In this document: piece after piece, positions 19,021 to 28,974 of the stretch
Position numbering within the stretch: the first letter of the stretch is position 1
Layout: every line of letters begins with the position of its first letter
Source: Nemertoderma westbladi
Lineage: Eukaryota; Xenacoelomorpha; Nemertodermatida; Nemertodermatidae
DNA length: 47,854 bases
Direction of reading: 5' to 3'
Assembly: GCA_032718475.1 (NCBI GenBank)
Contig: JAUCBJ010006125.1
Location: 1 to 47,854 of the forward strand
The notes under the pieces: model-generated
What the model saw: the letters and a program-made list of their open reading frames with translations, nothing else
What the model was told of the DNA's origin: nothing
Databases searched by the model: none
Translations under genes and position numbers: made by a program

Positions 19021-21198
19021 ATGTTTTGTTATTTACCATTGCTAATTATTTCATTAGTATTGTCACTCACAATTGTGGCTGGGCAAGATGATTATCTCAT
19101 TGGATCAAGAGATATAGCCCTCTATCAGAAAATGCTATTCGATAACCTGGTTAATGGTACAAGTCTGGAAACGATACGTAGTAACCCAGAATTAAATGAA
19201 ACTTGTGTCAACGACACAGCGAGACTTTACACAGATATTGTTGAGCGAAAACCGTATGCATTGAGGTTCTTCGATGCGTTAGCAAAACCCGGCTCGGGGA
19301 TAATCAATGGCAACTTTCTATGGATGGGAAGTTGGAAAGAATGTCGAGAGTCAGAAGCACCTTATGATGAAAACGTTCCGTTCGGGAACCATTTCAAAGG
19401 GAGATACTGCATGGTGCCAATAACTGGGTTGACTAAGACTGCAATATTGCCGCTAAGAGTTGGTCTATGTGTACCTGATTCCTGTGATGAAGTTGATGTG
19501 AAAATATTACTAGAGTTTGGGAAAAAAGGAGAATTAATACCAGGAACTAGCATTACTACCCTGAATGTTACGTGTCCTGTCGATGATCTCACATGGAAGC
19601 CCATGGAAATTACGGCACTTGTAATCGCTTCTATCATTGGCTTGGTAGTTGCTGTGGCGACCAGTATAGAAGTTTGGGAAAAACGGGACAATGAAGATGC
19701 AGGGCAAGCAGTAGTAGACAAGAGATTACACGAACCAGTTGATGATAGTTTCAATACCATGCCGCCATCTCGGTTTATAAGGACCATCACTCCTGGGGAC
19801 GATGTAAGTGATCATCGGTCTGTGAATAAAGAACCAAATGAAGAAGAATACCATCCCGGATCTATAGATGAATCTAAAAGCAACCCTCTTATAAAGAATA
19901 ACCCATCAACAACAACAAACAAATGCAAACAAATCATACTTTCATTCTCATTGTATAACAATGGTAAAAAGGTTCTAGCTGCCACTCATACCAAAGATAC
20001 CATAAAATCCCTCCATGGCATTCGAGTGCTCAGCATGTGGTGGGTAATTCTTGGGCATACGTTGCTCTTCGAGGCGGTAGTGATTGACAACATTGCTGAT
20101 GGTATCTTAGATATTCAAGGATTCTGGTTTCAAATCATCACAGAAGCCACGGTTTCTGTAGATACATTCTTTGTGCTTAGTGGTCTTCTCGTATGCTACC
20201 TCAGCATCAAACATCTTGAAAAAGACGGAAATTTAAACATTCCGAAATTCTACTTCCACAGATATTGGCGACTCACTGCTCCTTACTTAATCATAATTAT
20301 TTTCCACATGGGTTTGGAGTTTCACATGGGAAGTGGCCCCATATTCCCTCAGATTGGAGGTGATCCAGCATTCTGCAAGAAAAATTGGTGGGTTAACATA
20401 TTATACATTAACAATTTGTACGACACGAGTGAAGTTTGTATGGGATGGACGTGGTACCTCGCTAATGACATGCAATTCTTCCTTTTGGCTCCAATAGCGA
20501 TATTCCTCTTCCATAAACGACCAATCTTGGGGTATGCATTCAGTGGTTTTCTCATAGCTCTTAGTATCATAGTCACATGTATAATAACATCGGTGGATGG
20601 AATGGGAGCTCAATTCATGGATCAACTTCTTCACCCCCAAGAAAACCAAATGAATGCGATTTACATTAAACCATACTGCCGTGTCGGATCTTACGCTGTT
20701 GGGATGATCATTGGTTACATTCTACTGAAACACAGAAATGCCCGACTCTCGAGAGCAGCTGTCATCATCGGATGGCTATTGGCCGCAGCTGTTGCCCTTT
20801 CTGTAATTTTCGGTCTATATAGATCGGGAGAAAATCAGACAATCTCACAAGGTCTGTCGTCGTTCTACTTGGGGGCCTCAAGACCAGCATGGTCAATGGC
20901 TGTTGCCTGGGTGATATATGCTTGCGAAACTGGTAATGGTGGATTTGTTACAAATATTCTTTCTTGGGAGTTCTGGCTGCCTCTTTCTCGCCTTACCTAC
21001 ATGGCTTATCTTATACACATAACGTTGATGGGACTTGTGTTCAACTCCTCTAGAACCAGTATTCACTTCACTAACCTCACTTACACTTATAACTTCATCG
21101 GGAACCTTGTACTCGCCTATCTGGTTGCATTTATTCTTACACTTTGTCTCGAGTCGCCACTGATTGGGCTGGAAAAGATACTTCTTCCACGAAAATGA
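19021..21198 (+). CDS. Nose-resistant-to-fluoxetine-6-like membrane acyltransferase, copy 2
   Basis: An intact 725-aa ORF without introns. Residues 1-21 form a signal peptide (MFCYLPLLIISLVLSLTIVAG). Residues about 30-190 are the Cys-containing extracellular NRF domain, with PGSGIINGNFLWMGSWKEC and LRVGLCVPDSCDEVDV. A membrane segment at about 197-218 and a polar loop follow. From about 328 comes the acyltransferase-3 domain: HGIRVLSMWWVILGHT with the conserved His, VDTFFVLSGLLVCYL, FYFHRYWRLTAPY, and about ten hydrophobic segments to the C-terminus. C. elegans NRF-6 is needed for yolk/lipid and drug uptake; the exact acyl substrate of such proteins is not known. The ATG is preceded by the block shared by all copies. 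A poly(A) signal follows 30 bp after the stop. Substrate and tissue role remain open. Confidence 0.95.
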   Translation: MFCYLPLLIISLVLSLTIVAGQDDYLIGSRDIALYQKMLFDNLVNGTSLETIRSNPELNETCVNDTARLYTDIVERKPYALRFFDALAKPGSGIINGNFLWMGSWKECRESEAPYDENVPFGNHFKGRYCMVPITGLTKTAILPLRVGLCVPDSCDEVDVKILLEFGKKGELIPGTSITTLNVTCPVDDLTWKPMEITALVIASIIGLVVAVATSIEVWEKRDNEDAGQAVVDKRLHEPVDDSFNTMPPSRFIRTITPGDDVSDHRSVNKEPNEEEYHPGSIDESKSNPLIKNNPSTTTNKCKQIILSFSLYNNGKKVLAATHTKDTIKSLHGIRVLSMWWVILGHTLLFEAVVIDNIADGILDIQGFWFQIITEATVSVDTFFVLSGLLVCYLSIKHLEKDGNLNIPKFYFHRYWRLTAPYLIIIIFHMGLEFHMGSGPIFPQIGGDPAFCKKNWWVNILYINNLYDTSEVCMGWTWYLANDMQFFLLAPIAIFLFHKRPILGYAFSGFLIALSIIVTCIITSVDGMGAQFMDQLLHPQENQMNAIYIKPYCRVGSYAVGMIIGYILLKHRNARLSRAAVIIGWLLAAAVALSVIFGLYRSGENQTISQGLSSFYLGASRPAWSMAVAWVIYACETGNGGFVTNILSWEFWLPLSRLTYMAYLIHITLMGLVFNSSRTSIHFTNLTYTYNFIGNLVLAYLVAFILTLCLESPLIGLEKILLPRK

Positions 21199-21227
21199 AG
21201 CAAATCATTTTCTTCTGGATCGAGTGA

Positions 21228-21233
21228 AATAAA
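21228..21233 (+). other. Poly(A) signal of NRF-6-like copy 2
   Basis: AATAAA lies 30 bases after the TGA, in a 3' flank conserved with copy 3 (24168-24173). Its conservation between copies supports use as the cleavage signal and implies a very short 3' UTR. Confidence 0.6.
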
Positions 21234-21896
21234 AACTGTAAAAATCCCAATAATTGCAGTAAAGTTATAATTATAATATAGTTGGTTAATATAACCAGTA
21301 CTGTTGAGTTTTTCATGTTCATTGCCTCATATGGTATTGGAAAGTAGACAGGAATCAATTAACTCACTTAACCACGCATTTACCTCTATAATTTACATTT
21401 GGTTAGAAATATCATTAGTAATAATTACATTATTAATTTGTAACAATAACTATGATATTAAATATCAAATCAATTATACTATCTAATGTGAAGTCTCACA
21501 CCTGAATTACTACCAAACTTACATACATAATAGTTTGTTAAATACACAAATTAGAGACATTAGCCATTAGGAGATATTTTTAAACCTCCATATTATGAGT
21601 GTTAAAAAAATAAAATCCCTTTTGCAATATATATGATTAGGCCTACGTAAAGTTAAATTTGAATGAAATCCAAATACATGCGGAAATAGGATTAAGTAAT
21701 TTATAGGAAATAGTAGGCCAGTTAAACTGTGAGTACCAGTTAAATAATTGGGAGCAAATCTTGGGATAGGAGTATCACCCACCCCTACCTTCGGGTAGCA
21801 GCTATCGAATAAGAGGAGCCCTCGGGTAGCCTCCGGTCTCGGCTGACTGCTTGCTTGCTTGTAGGCCTAAAGTACCATCACCCGTATTGACATTCA
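21234..21896. other. Spacer between NRF-6-like copies 2 and 3
   Basis: AT-rich, non-coding and largely homologous to the spacer before copy 2 (for example GAATTACTACCAAA and GGAAATAGTAGG). It has lost the CTTGGTTCATTTTG block. A GC-richer stretch, 21770-21870 (TTCGGGTAGC, CTCGGGTAGCCTCCGG), has no counterpart upstream of copy 2 and looks like a small insertion. Confidence 0.55.
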
Positions 21897-21955
21897 TACT
21901 GTAGGGTTAATATTTTACTTGTTGAGGATTCTTCATAAAAATTCATTTTCCCATC
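21897..21955 (+). promoter_or_regulatory. Conserved upstream block of NRF-6-like copy 3
   Basis: The same order of CTGTAGGGTTAATATTTTAC, TTGTTGAGGATT and CATAAAAATT as in the other copies. Conservation stops sharply just upstream, where copy 3 carries unrelated GC-richer sequence. The 59-bp block is thus the shared minimal element. Confidence 0.5.
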
Positions 21956-24133
21956 ATGTTTTGTTATTTATCATTGCTAATTATTTCATTACTATTGTCA
22001 CTCACGAAAGTGGCTGGGCAAGATGATTATCTCATTGGATCAAGAGATATAGCCCTCTATCAGAAAATGCTATTCGATATTCTGGTTAATGGTACAAGTC
22101 TTGAAGCGTTGCTTAGTAACCCAGAATTAAATGAAAATTGTGTCAACGACACAGCGAGACTTTACACAGATATTGTTGAGCGAAAACCATATGCGTTGAG
22201 GTTCTTCGATGCGTTAGCAAAACCCGGGTCGGGGATAATCAATGGAAACTTTCTATGGATGGGGAGTTGGAAAGAATGTAGAGAGTCTGAAGCACCTTAT
22301 GATGAAAACGTTCCATTCGGGAACCATTTCAAAGGGAGATACTGCATGGTGCCAATAACTGGGTTGACTAAGACTGCAATATTGCCGTTAAGAGTTGGTC
22401 TATGTGTACCTGATTCCTGTGATGAAGTTGATGTGAAAATATTACTAGAGTTCGGGAAAAAAGGAGAACTAATACCAGGAACTAGCATTACTACCCTGAA
22501 TGTTACGTGTCCTGTCGATGATCTCACATGGAAGCCCATGGAAATTACAGCACTTGTAATCGCTTCTATCATTGGCTTGGTAGTTGCTGTGGCGACTGGT
22601 ATAGAAGTTTTGGAAAAACGAGACAATGAAGATGCAGGGCAATCAGTAGTAGACAAGAGATTACGCGGACCAGTTGATGATAGTTTCAATACCATGCCAC
22701 CATCTCGGTTTATAAGGACCATCACCCCTGGGGACGATGTAAGTGATCATAGGTCTGTGAATAAAGAACCAAATGAAGAAGAATACCATCCCGGATCTAT
22801 AGATGAATCTAAAAGCAACCCTCTTATAAAGAATAACCCATCAACAACAACAAGCAAATGCAAACAAATCATACTTTCATTCTCATTGTATAACAATGGT
22901 AAAAAGGTTCTAGCTGCTACGCATACCAAAGGTACCATAAAATCTCTCCATGGCATTCGAGTGCTCAGCATGTGGTGGGTAATTCTTGGGCATACGTTGC
23001 TCTTCCAGGTGGGTGTTGTTGACAACATTGTTGATGGTATCTTAGATATTCAAGGATTCTGGTTTCAAATCATTACAGAAGCCACGGTTTCTGTAGACAC
23101 ATTCTTTGTGCTTAGTGGTCTTCTCGTATGCTACCTTAGCGTCAAACATCTTGAAAAAGACGGAAATTTAAACATTCCGAAATTCTACTTCCACAGATAT
23201 TGGCGACTCACCGCTCCTTACATAATCATAATTATATTCCACATGGGGTTAGAGTTCCACATGGGAAGTGGTCCCGTATTCCCTCAGATCGGAGGTGATC
23301 CAGCATTCTGCAAGAAAAATTGGTGGGTTAACATATTATACATCAACAATTTATACGACACGAGTGAAGTTTGTATGGGATGGACGTGGTACCTTGCTAA
23401 CGACATGCAATTCTTTCTTTTGGCTCCAATTGCGATATTCCTATTCCATAAACGACCAATCTTGGGGTATGCATTCAGTGGTTTTCTCATAGCTCTTAGT
23501 ATCATAGTCACATGTATAATTACATCGGTGGATGGAATGGGCGCTCGGTTAATGGATCAACTTCTTTACCCCCAAGAGAACCAATTTAATGTGATTTACA
23601 TTAAACCATACTGCCGGGTCGGATCTTACGCTGTTGGGATGATCATTGGTTACATTCTACTGAAACACAGAAATGCCCGACTCTCGAGAGCAGCTGTCAT
23701 CATCGGATGGCTATTGGCCGCAGCTGTTGCCCTTTCTGTAATTTTCGGTCTATATAGATCGGGAGAAAATCAGACAATCTCACAAGGTCTGTCGTCGTTC
23801 TACTTGGGGGCCTCAAGACCAGCATGGTCAATGGCTGTTGCCTGGGTGATATATGCTTGCGAAACTGGTAATGGTGGATTTGTTACAAATATTCTTTCTT
23901 GGGAGTTCTGGCTGCCTCTTTCTCGCCTTACCTACATGGCTTATCTTATACACATAACGTTGATGGAACTTGTGTTCAACTCCTCTAGAACCAGTATTCA
24001 CTTCACTAACCTCACTTACACTTATAACTTCATCGGGAACCTTGTACTCGCATATCTGGTTGCATTTATTCTTACACTTTGTCTCGAGTCGCCACTGATT
24101 GGGCTGGAAAAGATACTTCTTCCACGAAAATGA
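21956..24133 (+). CDS. Nose-resistant-to-fluoxetine-6-like membrane acyltransferase, copy 3
   Basis: An intact, intronless 725-aa ORF of the same architecture as copy 2: signal peptide, NRF domain, single membrane segment, then a multi-pass acyltransferase-3 domain with HGIRVLSMWWVILGH, VDTFFVLSGLL and FYFHRYWRLTAPY. By hand I count about 29 residue differences from copy 2. They cluster in the signal peptide and early NRF domain, the cytoplasmic linker (GIEVLEK, SVVDKRLRGP), the segment after LLF (QVGVVDNIV) and around residue 530. The C-terminal 150 residues differ at one position (LMELVF for LMGLVF). The start-to-start distance to copy 2 is 2935 bp. All catalytic-type motifs are kept, so both copies are probably functional, perhaps with different extracellular ligands. 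Confidence 0.95.
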   Translation: MFCYLSLLIISLLLSLTKVAGQDDYLIGSRDIALYQKMLFDILVNGTSLEALLSNPELNENCVNDTARLYTDIVERKPYALRFFDALAKPGSGIINGNFLWMGSWKECRESEAPYDENVPFGNHFKGRYCMVPITGLTKTAILPLRVGLCVPDSCDEVDVKILLEFGKKGELIPGTSITTLNVTCPVDDLTWKPMEITALVIASIIGLVVAVATGIEVLEKRDNEDAGQSVVDKRLRGPVDDSFNTMPPSRFIRTITPGDDVSDHRSVNKEPNEEEYHPGSIDESKSNPLIKNNPSTTTSKCKQIILSFSLYNNGKKVLAATHTKGTIKSLHGIRVLSMWWVILGHTLLFQVGVVDNIVDGILDIQGFWFQIITEATVSVDTFFVLSGLLVCYLSVKHLEKDGNLNIPKFYFHRYWRLTAPYIIIIIFHMGLEFHMGSGPVFPQIGGDPAFCKKNWWVNILYINNLYDTSEVCMGWTWYLANDMQFFLLAPIAIFLFHKRPILGYAFSGFLIALSIIVTCIITSVDGMGARLMDQLLYPQENQFNVIYIKPYCRVGSYAVGMIIGYILLKHRNARLSRAAVIIGWLLAAAVALSVIFGLYRSGENQTISQGLSSFYLGASRPAWSMAVAWVIYACETGNGGFVTNILSWEFWLPLSRLTYMAYLIHITLMELVFNSSRTSIHFTNLTYTYNFIGNLVLAYLVAFILTLCLESPLIGLEKILLPRK

Positions 24134-24167
24134 AGCAAAATAAATGATTTTCTTCTGGATCGACTGA

Positions 24168-24173
24168 AATAAA
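24168..24173 (+). other. Poly(A) signal of NRF-6-like copy 3
   Basis: AATAAA in the position equivalent to that of copy 2. A second AATAAA at 24139-24144 arises from a small insertion just after the stop and is absent in copy 2. Confidence 0.6.
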
Positions 24174-24729
24174 AACTGTAAAAATCCACATAATTGCAGT
24201 AAAGTTATAATTATAATATAGTTGGTTAATATAACCAGTACTCTTGCGTTTTATCATGTTCATTGCCCCATATGGTGTAAATGGAAAGTAGAGTGGAAAC
24301 AATTAACTCACTTTACCATGCATTTACCTCTAGAACTTACATTTGATTATAAATATCATTAGTAATAATTACATTGTGAATTATTGTAACCATAATAAAT
24401 ATAGGCTCATGTAATCATTTATAAATCAGTGTGGAATTATGATTAGGCTGAATAAACAAACGCTCCCTACAATCCTTGGTTCATTTTGTTCATATGTAGA
24501 TCTAAGTTAATGGGGGGCTTTACCAGTTTTTGTAGGATTAAAAGAGTTTTGTTTGTATATATGCATTGAAATTATGCATATATATGTATTACTAAGTTCT
24601 TCAGTTTCCGTCAGGTCAGGTATTCTAGGTCATTGATCAAGAAAACTTGCCACCTCCATGTAGCATAAAGGAGGTGCCACCTGTGGCTGCATAGACCCCT
24701 TTTACTAAGGGCAAATATATTGAGAGACT
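24174..24729. other. 3' flank of the NRF-6-like cluster
   Basis: AT-rich and non-coding. The block at about 24440-24515 is the last copy of the duplication-period sequence found upstream of copies 1 and 2. Similarity ends near 24520, which is the probable downstream edge of the tandem duplication. Confidence 0.5.
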
Positions 24730-25665
24730 CAGAATGGATTTCGTAAAGGTCATTAGACCATCATGACCATGGAGTCCATTTTGCCACTTAGAAAGGATAA
24801 TCGAAGAGTTTTCAAGAAAGAAAGACATACATCTGGCTGTAATCTTTGTTGACTTCTTCAAGGCAGGGATCGTACGGTAGTTAATTTTTGCGGTAGCGGT
24901 AGCGATATTTCAAATAATTTGACTATTATTATTGCTGCTGTTTGAGCCTGTTATGACATGATTGATATGAACATCAACTTAACTTAGGAACACAGTTTAC
25001 AGAAAAAGTTTTATTTCTTAGGTACTTATTTTTCAATTCTTCAATTTAACACAAATTCCATGGGCAGGCAGAAACAGCACCCCAATTGGAAATTCGTCTA
25101 CTGCAAATAGTAAAAACTAATTACCAACAACCGCAAATACCGCAGTAGTTGGCATTTGCGGTAGCGGTAGAGGTAGTACCGTACGACCCCTTCAAGGCCT
25201 TTGATTCAGTCTCTCGCTCACATATCTTCAGCATACTTTCATTATATGGGATTCCTTAAGTCCGATTATATAGAGCAGCGCTAGTTTCAGTACTCCTGTA
25301 TGGGAGTCCATGCTGGGCTCTAACTGCTGAGGAGACCAAATATCTGGATGGAACATTCACAAGAATGCTGCACCATGTTCACTGTGTTAAGTACAATGCA
25401 CACATCTCCAACCAGACACTATAACATTGGAGGTGTCTCGTTGGTTCCCCCAAGCTTGGCTCTAGAACAAAGCCGCCTCCGCTTTGCAGGATATTGTTTT
25501 CGACGTGAGGACCAGCCTGTGTACAAGTTGTGCGTTGGCAGCGCCATGGAGAAAATAAGCATGGTGGGCAGCAGATGACTTTTGTGAGACGCCTGAGACT
25601 ACTTGCCTTGAAGATGCGGATAGTCTCGCGAAAGTCTTCAGGGATAGGGTGTTGTGGGGGTGCAA
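24730..25665 (+). pseudogene. Degenerate LINE ORF2 (reverse transcriptase) interrupted by a MITE
   Basis: Starting at 24730, a frame gives QNGFRKGH, stop, T, the classic start of RT motif 2. After a frameshift it gives RIIEEFSRKKDIHLAVIFVDFFKA, continuing beyond the inserted MITE as FDSVSRSHIFSILSLYGIP. Later sequence gives LDGTFTRMLHHVHCVKYNAHI, SRLRFAGYCFRREDQPVYKL and MTFVRRL, with the usual C-terminal LINE order. Multiple stops and frameshifts and a gap where the catalytic YxDD should be (around 25265-25285) show a dead, internally deleted copy. Its family differs from that of the LINE at 26-28 kb. Confidence 0.8.
24865..25190. mobile_element. hAT-like MITE, 326 bp, inserted in the LINE relic
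   Basis: The ends are near-perfect inverted repeats (left AGGGATCGTACGGTA, right TACCGTACGACCCC). They are flanked by the identical 8-mer TTCAAGGC at 24857-24864 and 25191-25198. Removing the element and one 8-mer restores the reverse transcriptase reading VDFFKAFDSVSR. An 8-bp target duplication and CAGGG-like ends are the hallmark of hAT transposons. Subterminal TTGCGGTAGCGGTAG motifs occur near both ends. No coding capacity. Confidence 0.85.
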
Positions 25666-26016
25666 CTTTGTCGATAAGCCGGCATAGCATTCTTAAAGCA
25701 TGCTGCATTGGACTTGCAATTGTGGATTGCATGGTTGTGACACAATGTTTTTGTTGCCGGCATAGCATCTCCATGTGCAGTTTCAATGCAGCAGGCCGAT
25801 TAGAGAGAGAGAGTAGTTCTTATAATTTTTCATGGCAAAAATTGAAATTTGAATTTCCCGCCAATTTATACAAATATTCTGAAAAAATGTACCATTTTTC
25901 TAAATGTATCTACTCCGTCATTTTTCAATCAATTTTGACATATTCACCAATAAAACTTGTAAACTTGTAAGCTTTGTAAGTTTTCAAATTTTGATCAGAA
26001 GTGTAATGTTAATTAA

Positions 26017-26859
26017 AAAATAAAATGTATTAATGCTATTAAGGCTCTTTATAGAGTTACTAAGTTACAGTTAAATAAAACCGAAATCGATTTTAATACA
26101 GGAGTCCGCCAAGGGGCACCGAGTAGTTTATTTTTGTTTACATTATATATAGATGCTATGGTTGCTATGTTTGACGCTTTTACCAGTAGTAACGAATACT
26201 TAGGAGCATTGAATCTACTTCTATTCATGGACGACACTGCTATTTTAGCAGAAAGTAGGAGTCAATGTTTAGAAAAATTAGAGGTTTTAATTAATTTTTG
26301 CACATCTCATAGTATGAGTATCAATGAACTGAAAACTAAATTTATGGTAATTAATGGTACTCGAGATGATAGGGCTAATCTTGTAATAAGTAAAGGTGAT
26401 AGCTATATTACAGTAAAAAATACAGATGCTTATGTTTACTTAGGAGCGCATTTTACCCAAGACGGAAAACTTAAATCTGCAATTAAATTACATGCGAAGG
26501 AAGTGGAAAAACATGTTAGGAAGTTTGGGATATTTTGCGCCTCTAACACTAATATGCCGTTTATATTAAAAAGATCCGTTTTCAATAGTGCAGTATTAGC
26601 AGCAGTTTTATATTCTTGTGATACTTGGCTGTCTGAAGTAGGTAGTAATGAGATTAGGTCACTTTATATCAGATTAGTAAAATTACTACTTAATGTAAGA
26701 ATTACAACGCCCAATAAGTTATGTTTGGTTGAATTAGGTATTCCAGAAGTAGACTCTATGATTTATTCAATTACACAGAAATCTTTAATTCGATTAATGA
26801 AAAACTGGAATCCTGAAGATCCCGTATATAAGGCTTATGAGATCTGTAAGAAATCAAAC
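26017..26859 (+). pseudogene. LINE reverse transcriptase, N-terminal portion of the remnant
   Basis: This encodes RT palm and thumb pieces with the FMDD catalytic box at about 26227-26238. The upstream limit is a TAA at 26014-26016. It stops being coding where the solo LTR begins. Together with 27422-27891 it forms one continuous frame when the 567-bp insertion plus duplication is skipped (567 is divisible by three). Confidence 0.85.
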
Positions 26860-27421
26860 TGTGAGCGTATTCAATTCCGCCACATCTAAGCCCCATAAAG
26901 TGAGGTTTAAGCAATATTGGGAACACGAGGTTGATTACCAATATCAACCTCGTGTCACCCCAACAAAGTGGGAAGGAGAAACATACGCACAATAGGGGTC
27001 AGGGGTTACACCCCTGAAAGAGAGAGAATAGCAGGGGCAAAGGGAAGCACTTCAGGGGAGGCAAAGGGCGACAACAGGGTTATTAGCCAATGGGGGGAAG
27101 GCACCGGCTGAGTAGTGATTATGCGGCCAACCGTGCAATATATACTACCAGTTGTGTATCATTCATTCAGTTATCTCAGTGCAGTCACAGCAGTACGGTG
27201 ACAATTAAGACCGTCGCCGCCGTCACCCATATTACCGGTCTATTAACGTGTATTACCGCTATCTGCTATTGTACCTACATTTGTACATTGTACCACATAT
27301 ATATCTTATATCATTAACAACAACACTAGAACAACACAAACTCTTTTCCAACCACATGGTGCGGCCTGACGCGTACATAAACGACACCGGATAAACCGGG
27401 ATCCTCTCGGATCCCGTCACA
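26860..27421. mobile_element. Solo LTR, 562 bp, inserted in the LINE
   Basis: Starts TGTGAGCG and ends CCCGTCACA, flanked by the direct 5-mer CAAAC (26855-26859 and 27422-27426). Removal restores the LINE reading frame exactly. A 13-bp-arm hairpin (ACACGAGGTTGAT ... ATCAACCTCGTGT, about 26926-26958), a TATATACT string near 27136 and a GGGATCCTCTCGGATCCC palindrome near 27398 lie inside. No internal retroelement sequence remains, as expected after LTR-LTR recombination. A plus-strand orientation is suggested by the TATA-like string; the 5-bp duplication fits Gypsy or BEL types. Confidence 0.88.
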
Positions 27422-27891
27422 CAAACTCTCCCGGATACAGATATATAAGCAAGCTTTTGAAGAACGAATCTAATATTTTAAAGACAGATAAACTTAAATT
27501 ACAAGCTAAAATTATGAATAAAGCGATAAATCAAAGTAAATTTAAAATCTATACGGAAGTAAATCCTACTCTAGAATGCCATAAAGTATATTCAGAAAAG
27601 ATTTTTATTCCAGATTCAAAAAGGGTTGACTTTAGTCGTTTTAGACTGAGTTCAAATCGTCTACGCATTGAAATGGGTAGGTGGTCTAGAACTCCCAGAT
27701 GTGACAGAGTTTGCAGTTGTGACTCAGTATCAGTGCAGTCAGAACACCACGCCATTTTTGATTGTCCTTTTACCAAGGAAATAAGAACTAAATACAATAT
27801 AGTAACAATTAATAATTTAAAAGAATTAATGGATTTGTACGATAGCTCCACAATCTGTAAAATAATAAATGAAGTTATTAACTCGTTTTAG
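27422..27891 (+). pseudogene. LINE ORF2, C-terminal portion of the remnant
   Basis: Continues the reverse transcriptase frame after the solo LTR with SPGYRYISKLLKNESNILK and ends with the Cys/His module and TAG. It contains RLRIEMGRWSRTPRCDRVCS. No internal stops were seen in this segment, so the LINE copy is rather young. Confidence 0.8.
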
Positions 27892-28331
27892 GTCAAAATT
27901 AATTAAAAATTAATTAATATTTTTCTTGGACTAATATCTTTGCCGCATTTTATTAATATGTACTCGATTTATTTGGTGAAATTATGTAAATATTTTTGTG
28001 CGTTTAGTATTTAGATATTATGTCAATAAACTTATATATATATATATTTAATTTTGTGCCGATATTTTTTCAAACAATCGGCTCAAAACAAAACTTCACT
28101 CAAAATTTCAAAATTCTGTCTGCAAGTTTTATTGGTTAATATCCATAGTTGGTTAATAGACCATATTCACTGAATATTTCAAACGAATTGATTTGAAAAT
28201 TACGGAGTCGATAGGTTTATAAGAAATAACAAAAAACGGGGAATAATACTCTGAGTCTTAATATTAAGGCAATAATAAAGATTCTAAAAAACAGCCGACG
28301 TTTCGATTTATTAAACAATAATCATTAAACA

Positions 28332-28353
28332 CCCCCCCCCCCCCCCCCCCCAC
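28332..28353. repeat. Poly(C) tract
   Basis: Twenty-two consecutive C residues, then ACCCC, in AT-rich non-coding DNA. It is one of eight long G/C homopolymers in the window. Confidence 0.9.
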
Positions 28354-28735
28354 CCCTGTACTGCCTTATTCGTATTTCCACTAATGCAACTGAAACTAAA
28401 ATTTTAAAAATTAAAACTCTAATTCTAAATATAAAATATTTTAGTTAGTTATTATAACCAGTTTTTTTAATGAAATGTCGATTACTCGACCAATTTCGCA
28501 TATGTGATGAAACTTTTGGTTATGTTATTGCCCCAACATGTGCTACATAAGGTGTTAAAATTTAATGTTAATATCTTTTATAGTTTTCGATATATGTGTG
28601 TGTACCTTTGTAAAGGCGAATGCGAATAGATGCGATGATCCGAAATCGATCCGAAATCGCTCCAAAAGTCGCGCGTGCGCTGATTAATGCTTATAAGTCT
28701 TGATTGGATTTGATTCAGGTCATTTTCTAATTATT

Positions 28736-28918
28736 TTTGGAATCTACATTAAATTCTGTTCTAGGTGGGTACATTTTGAAAATAAAATAAGAAATAAAAA
28801 ATTTATCAAAATTTGGACAAAATTTAAAAAATAAAATAACCTGGAAAGATTTCACAGAAAAATGGACATAACTTTTGATTCGGGTCATCAGACCTTGATT
28901 TTTGGCCCTAATTAATAT
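28736..28918 (+). repeat. Dispersed AT-rich repeat, copy A
   Basis: Shares GGAATCTACAT.AAATTCTG.TCTAG, then AAAATTT..CAAA..TTG and AACTTTTGA, in the same order with about 37852-38022. Two diverged copies of one interspersed family lie 9 kb apart. No coding sequence or terminal repeats were found. Confidence 0.5.
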
Positions 28919-28974
28919 GTATGTATTCATGTTCACGACTTCTTCTATACGGTGTCGTGGATAGGGAGTTCACG

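Larger units (their letters stand above)
26017..28050 (+). mobile_element. 5'-truncated LINE retrotransposon, split by a solo LTR
   Basis: From 26017 an open frame reads into RT motifs (GVRQGAPSSLFLFTLYIDAM, then LLLFMDDTAILAES with the catalytic DD). It continues through the thumb and C-terminal Cys/His module (RCDRVCSCDSVSVQSEHHAIFDCPF) to a stop at 27889-27891. A short 3' UTR ends in AATAAA (28025-28030) and a (TA)n tail at 28033-28048. Only the part from mid-RT is present, as in 5'-truncated insertions. The frame has no stops apart from those brought in by the nested LTR at 26860-27421. CxCx..HxxxxCP spacing suggests a clade with a terminal zinc-binding motif; I cannot name it. Confidence 0.85.
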
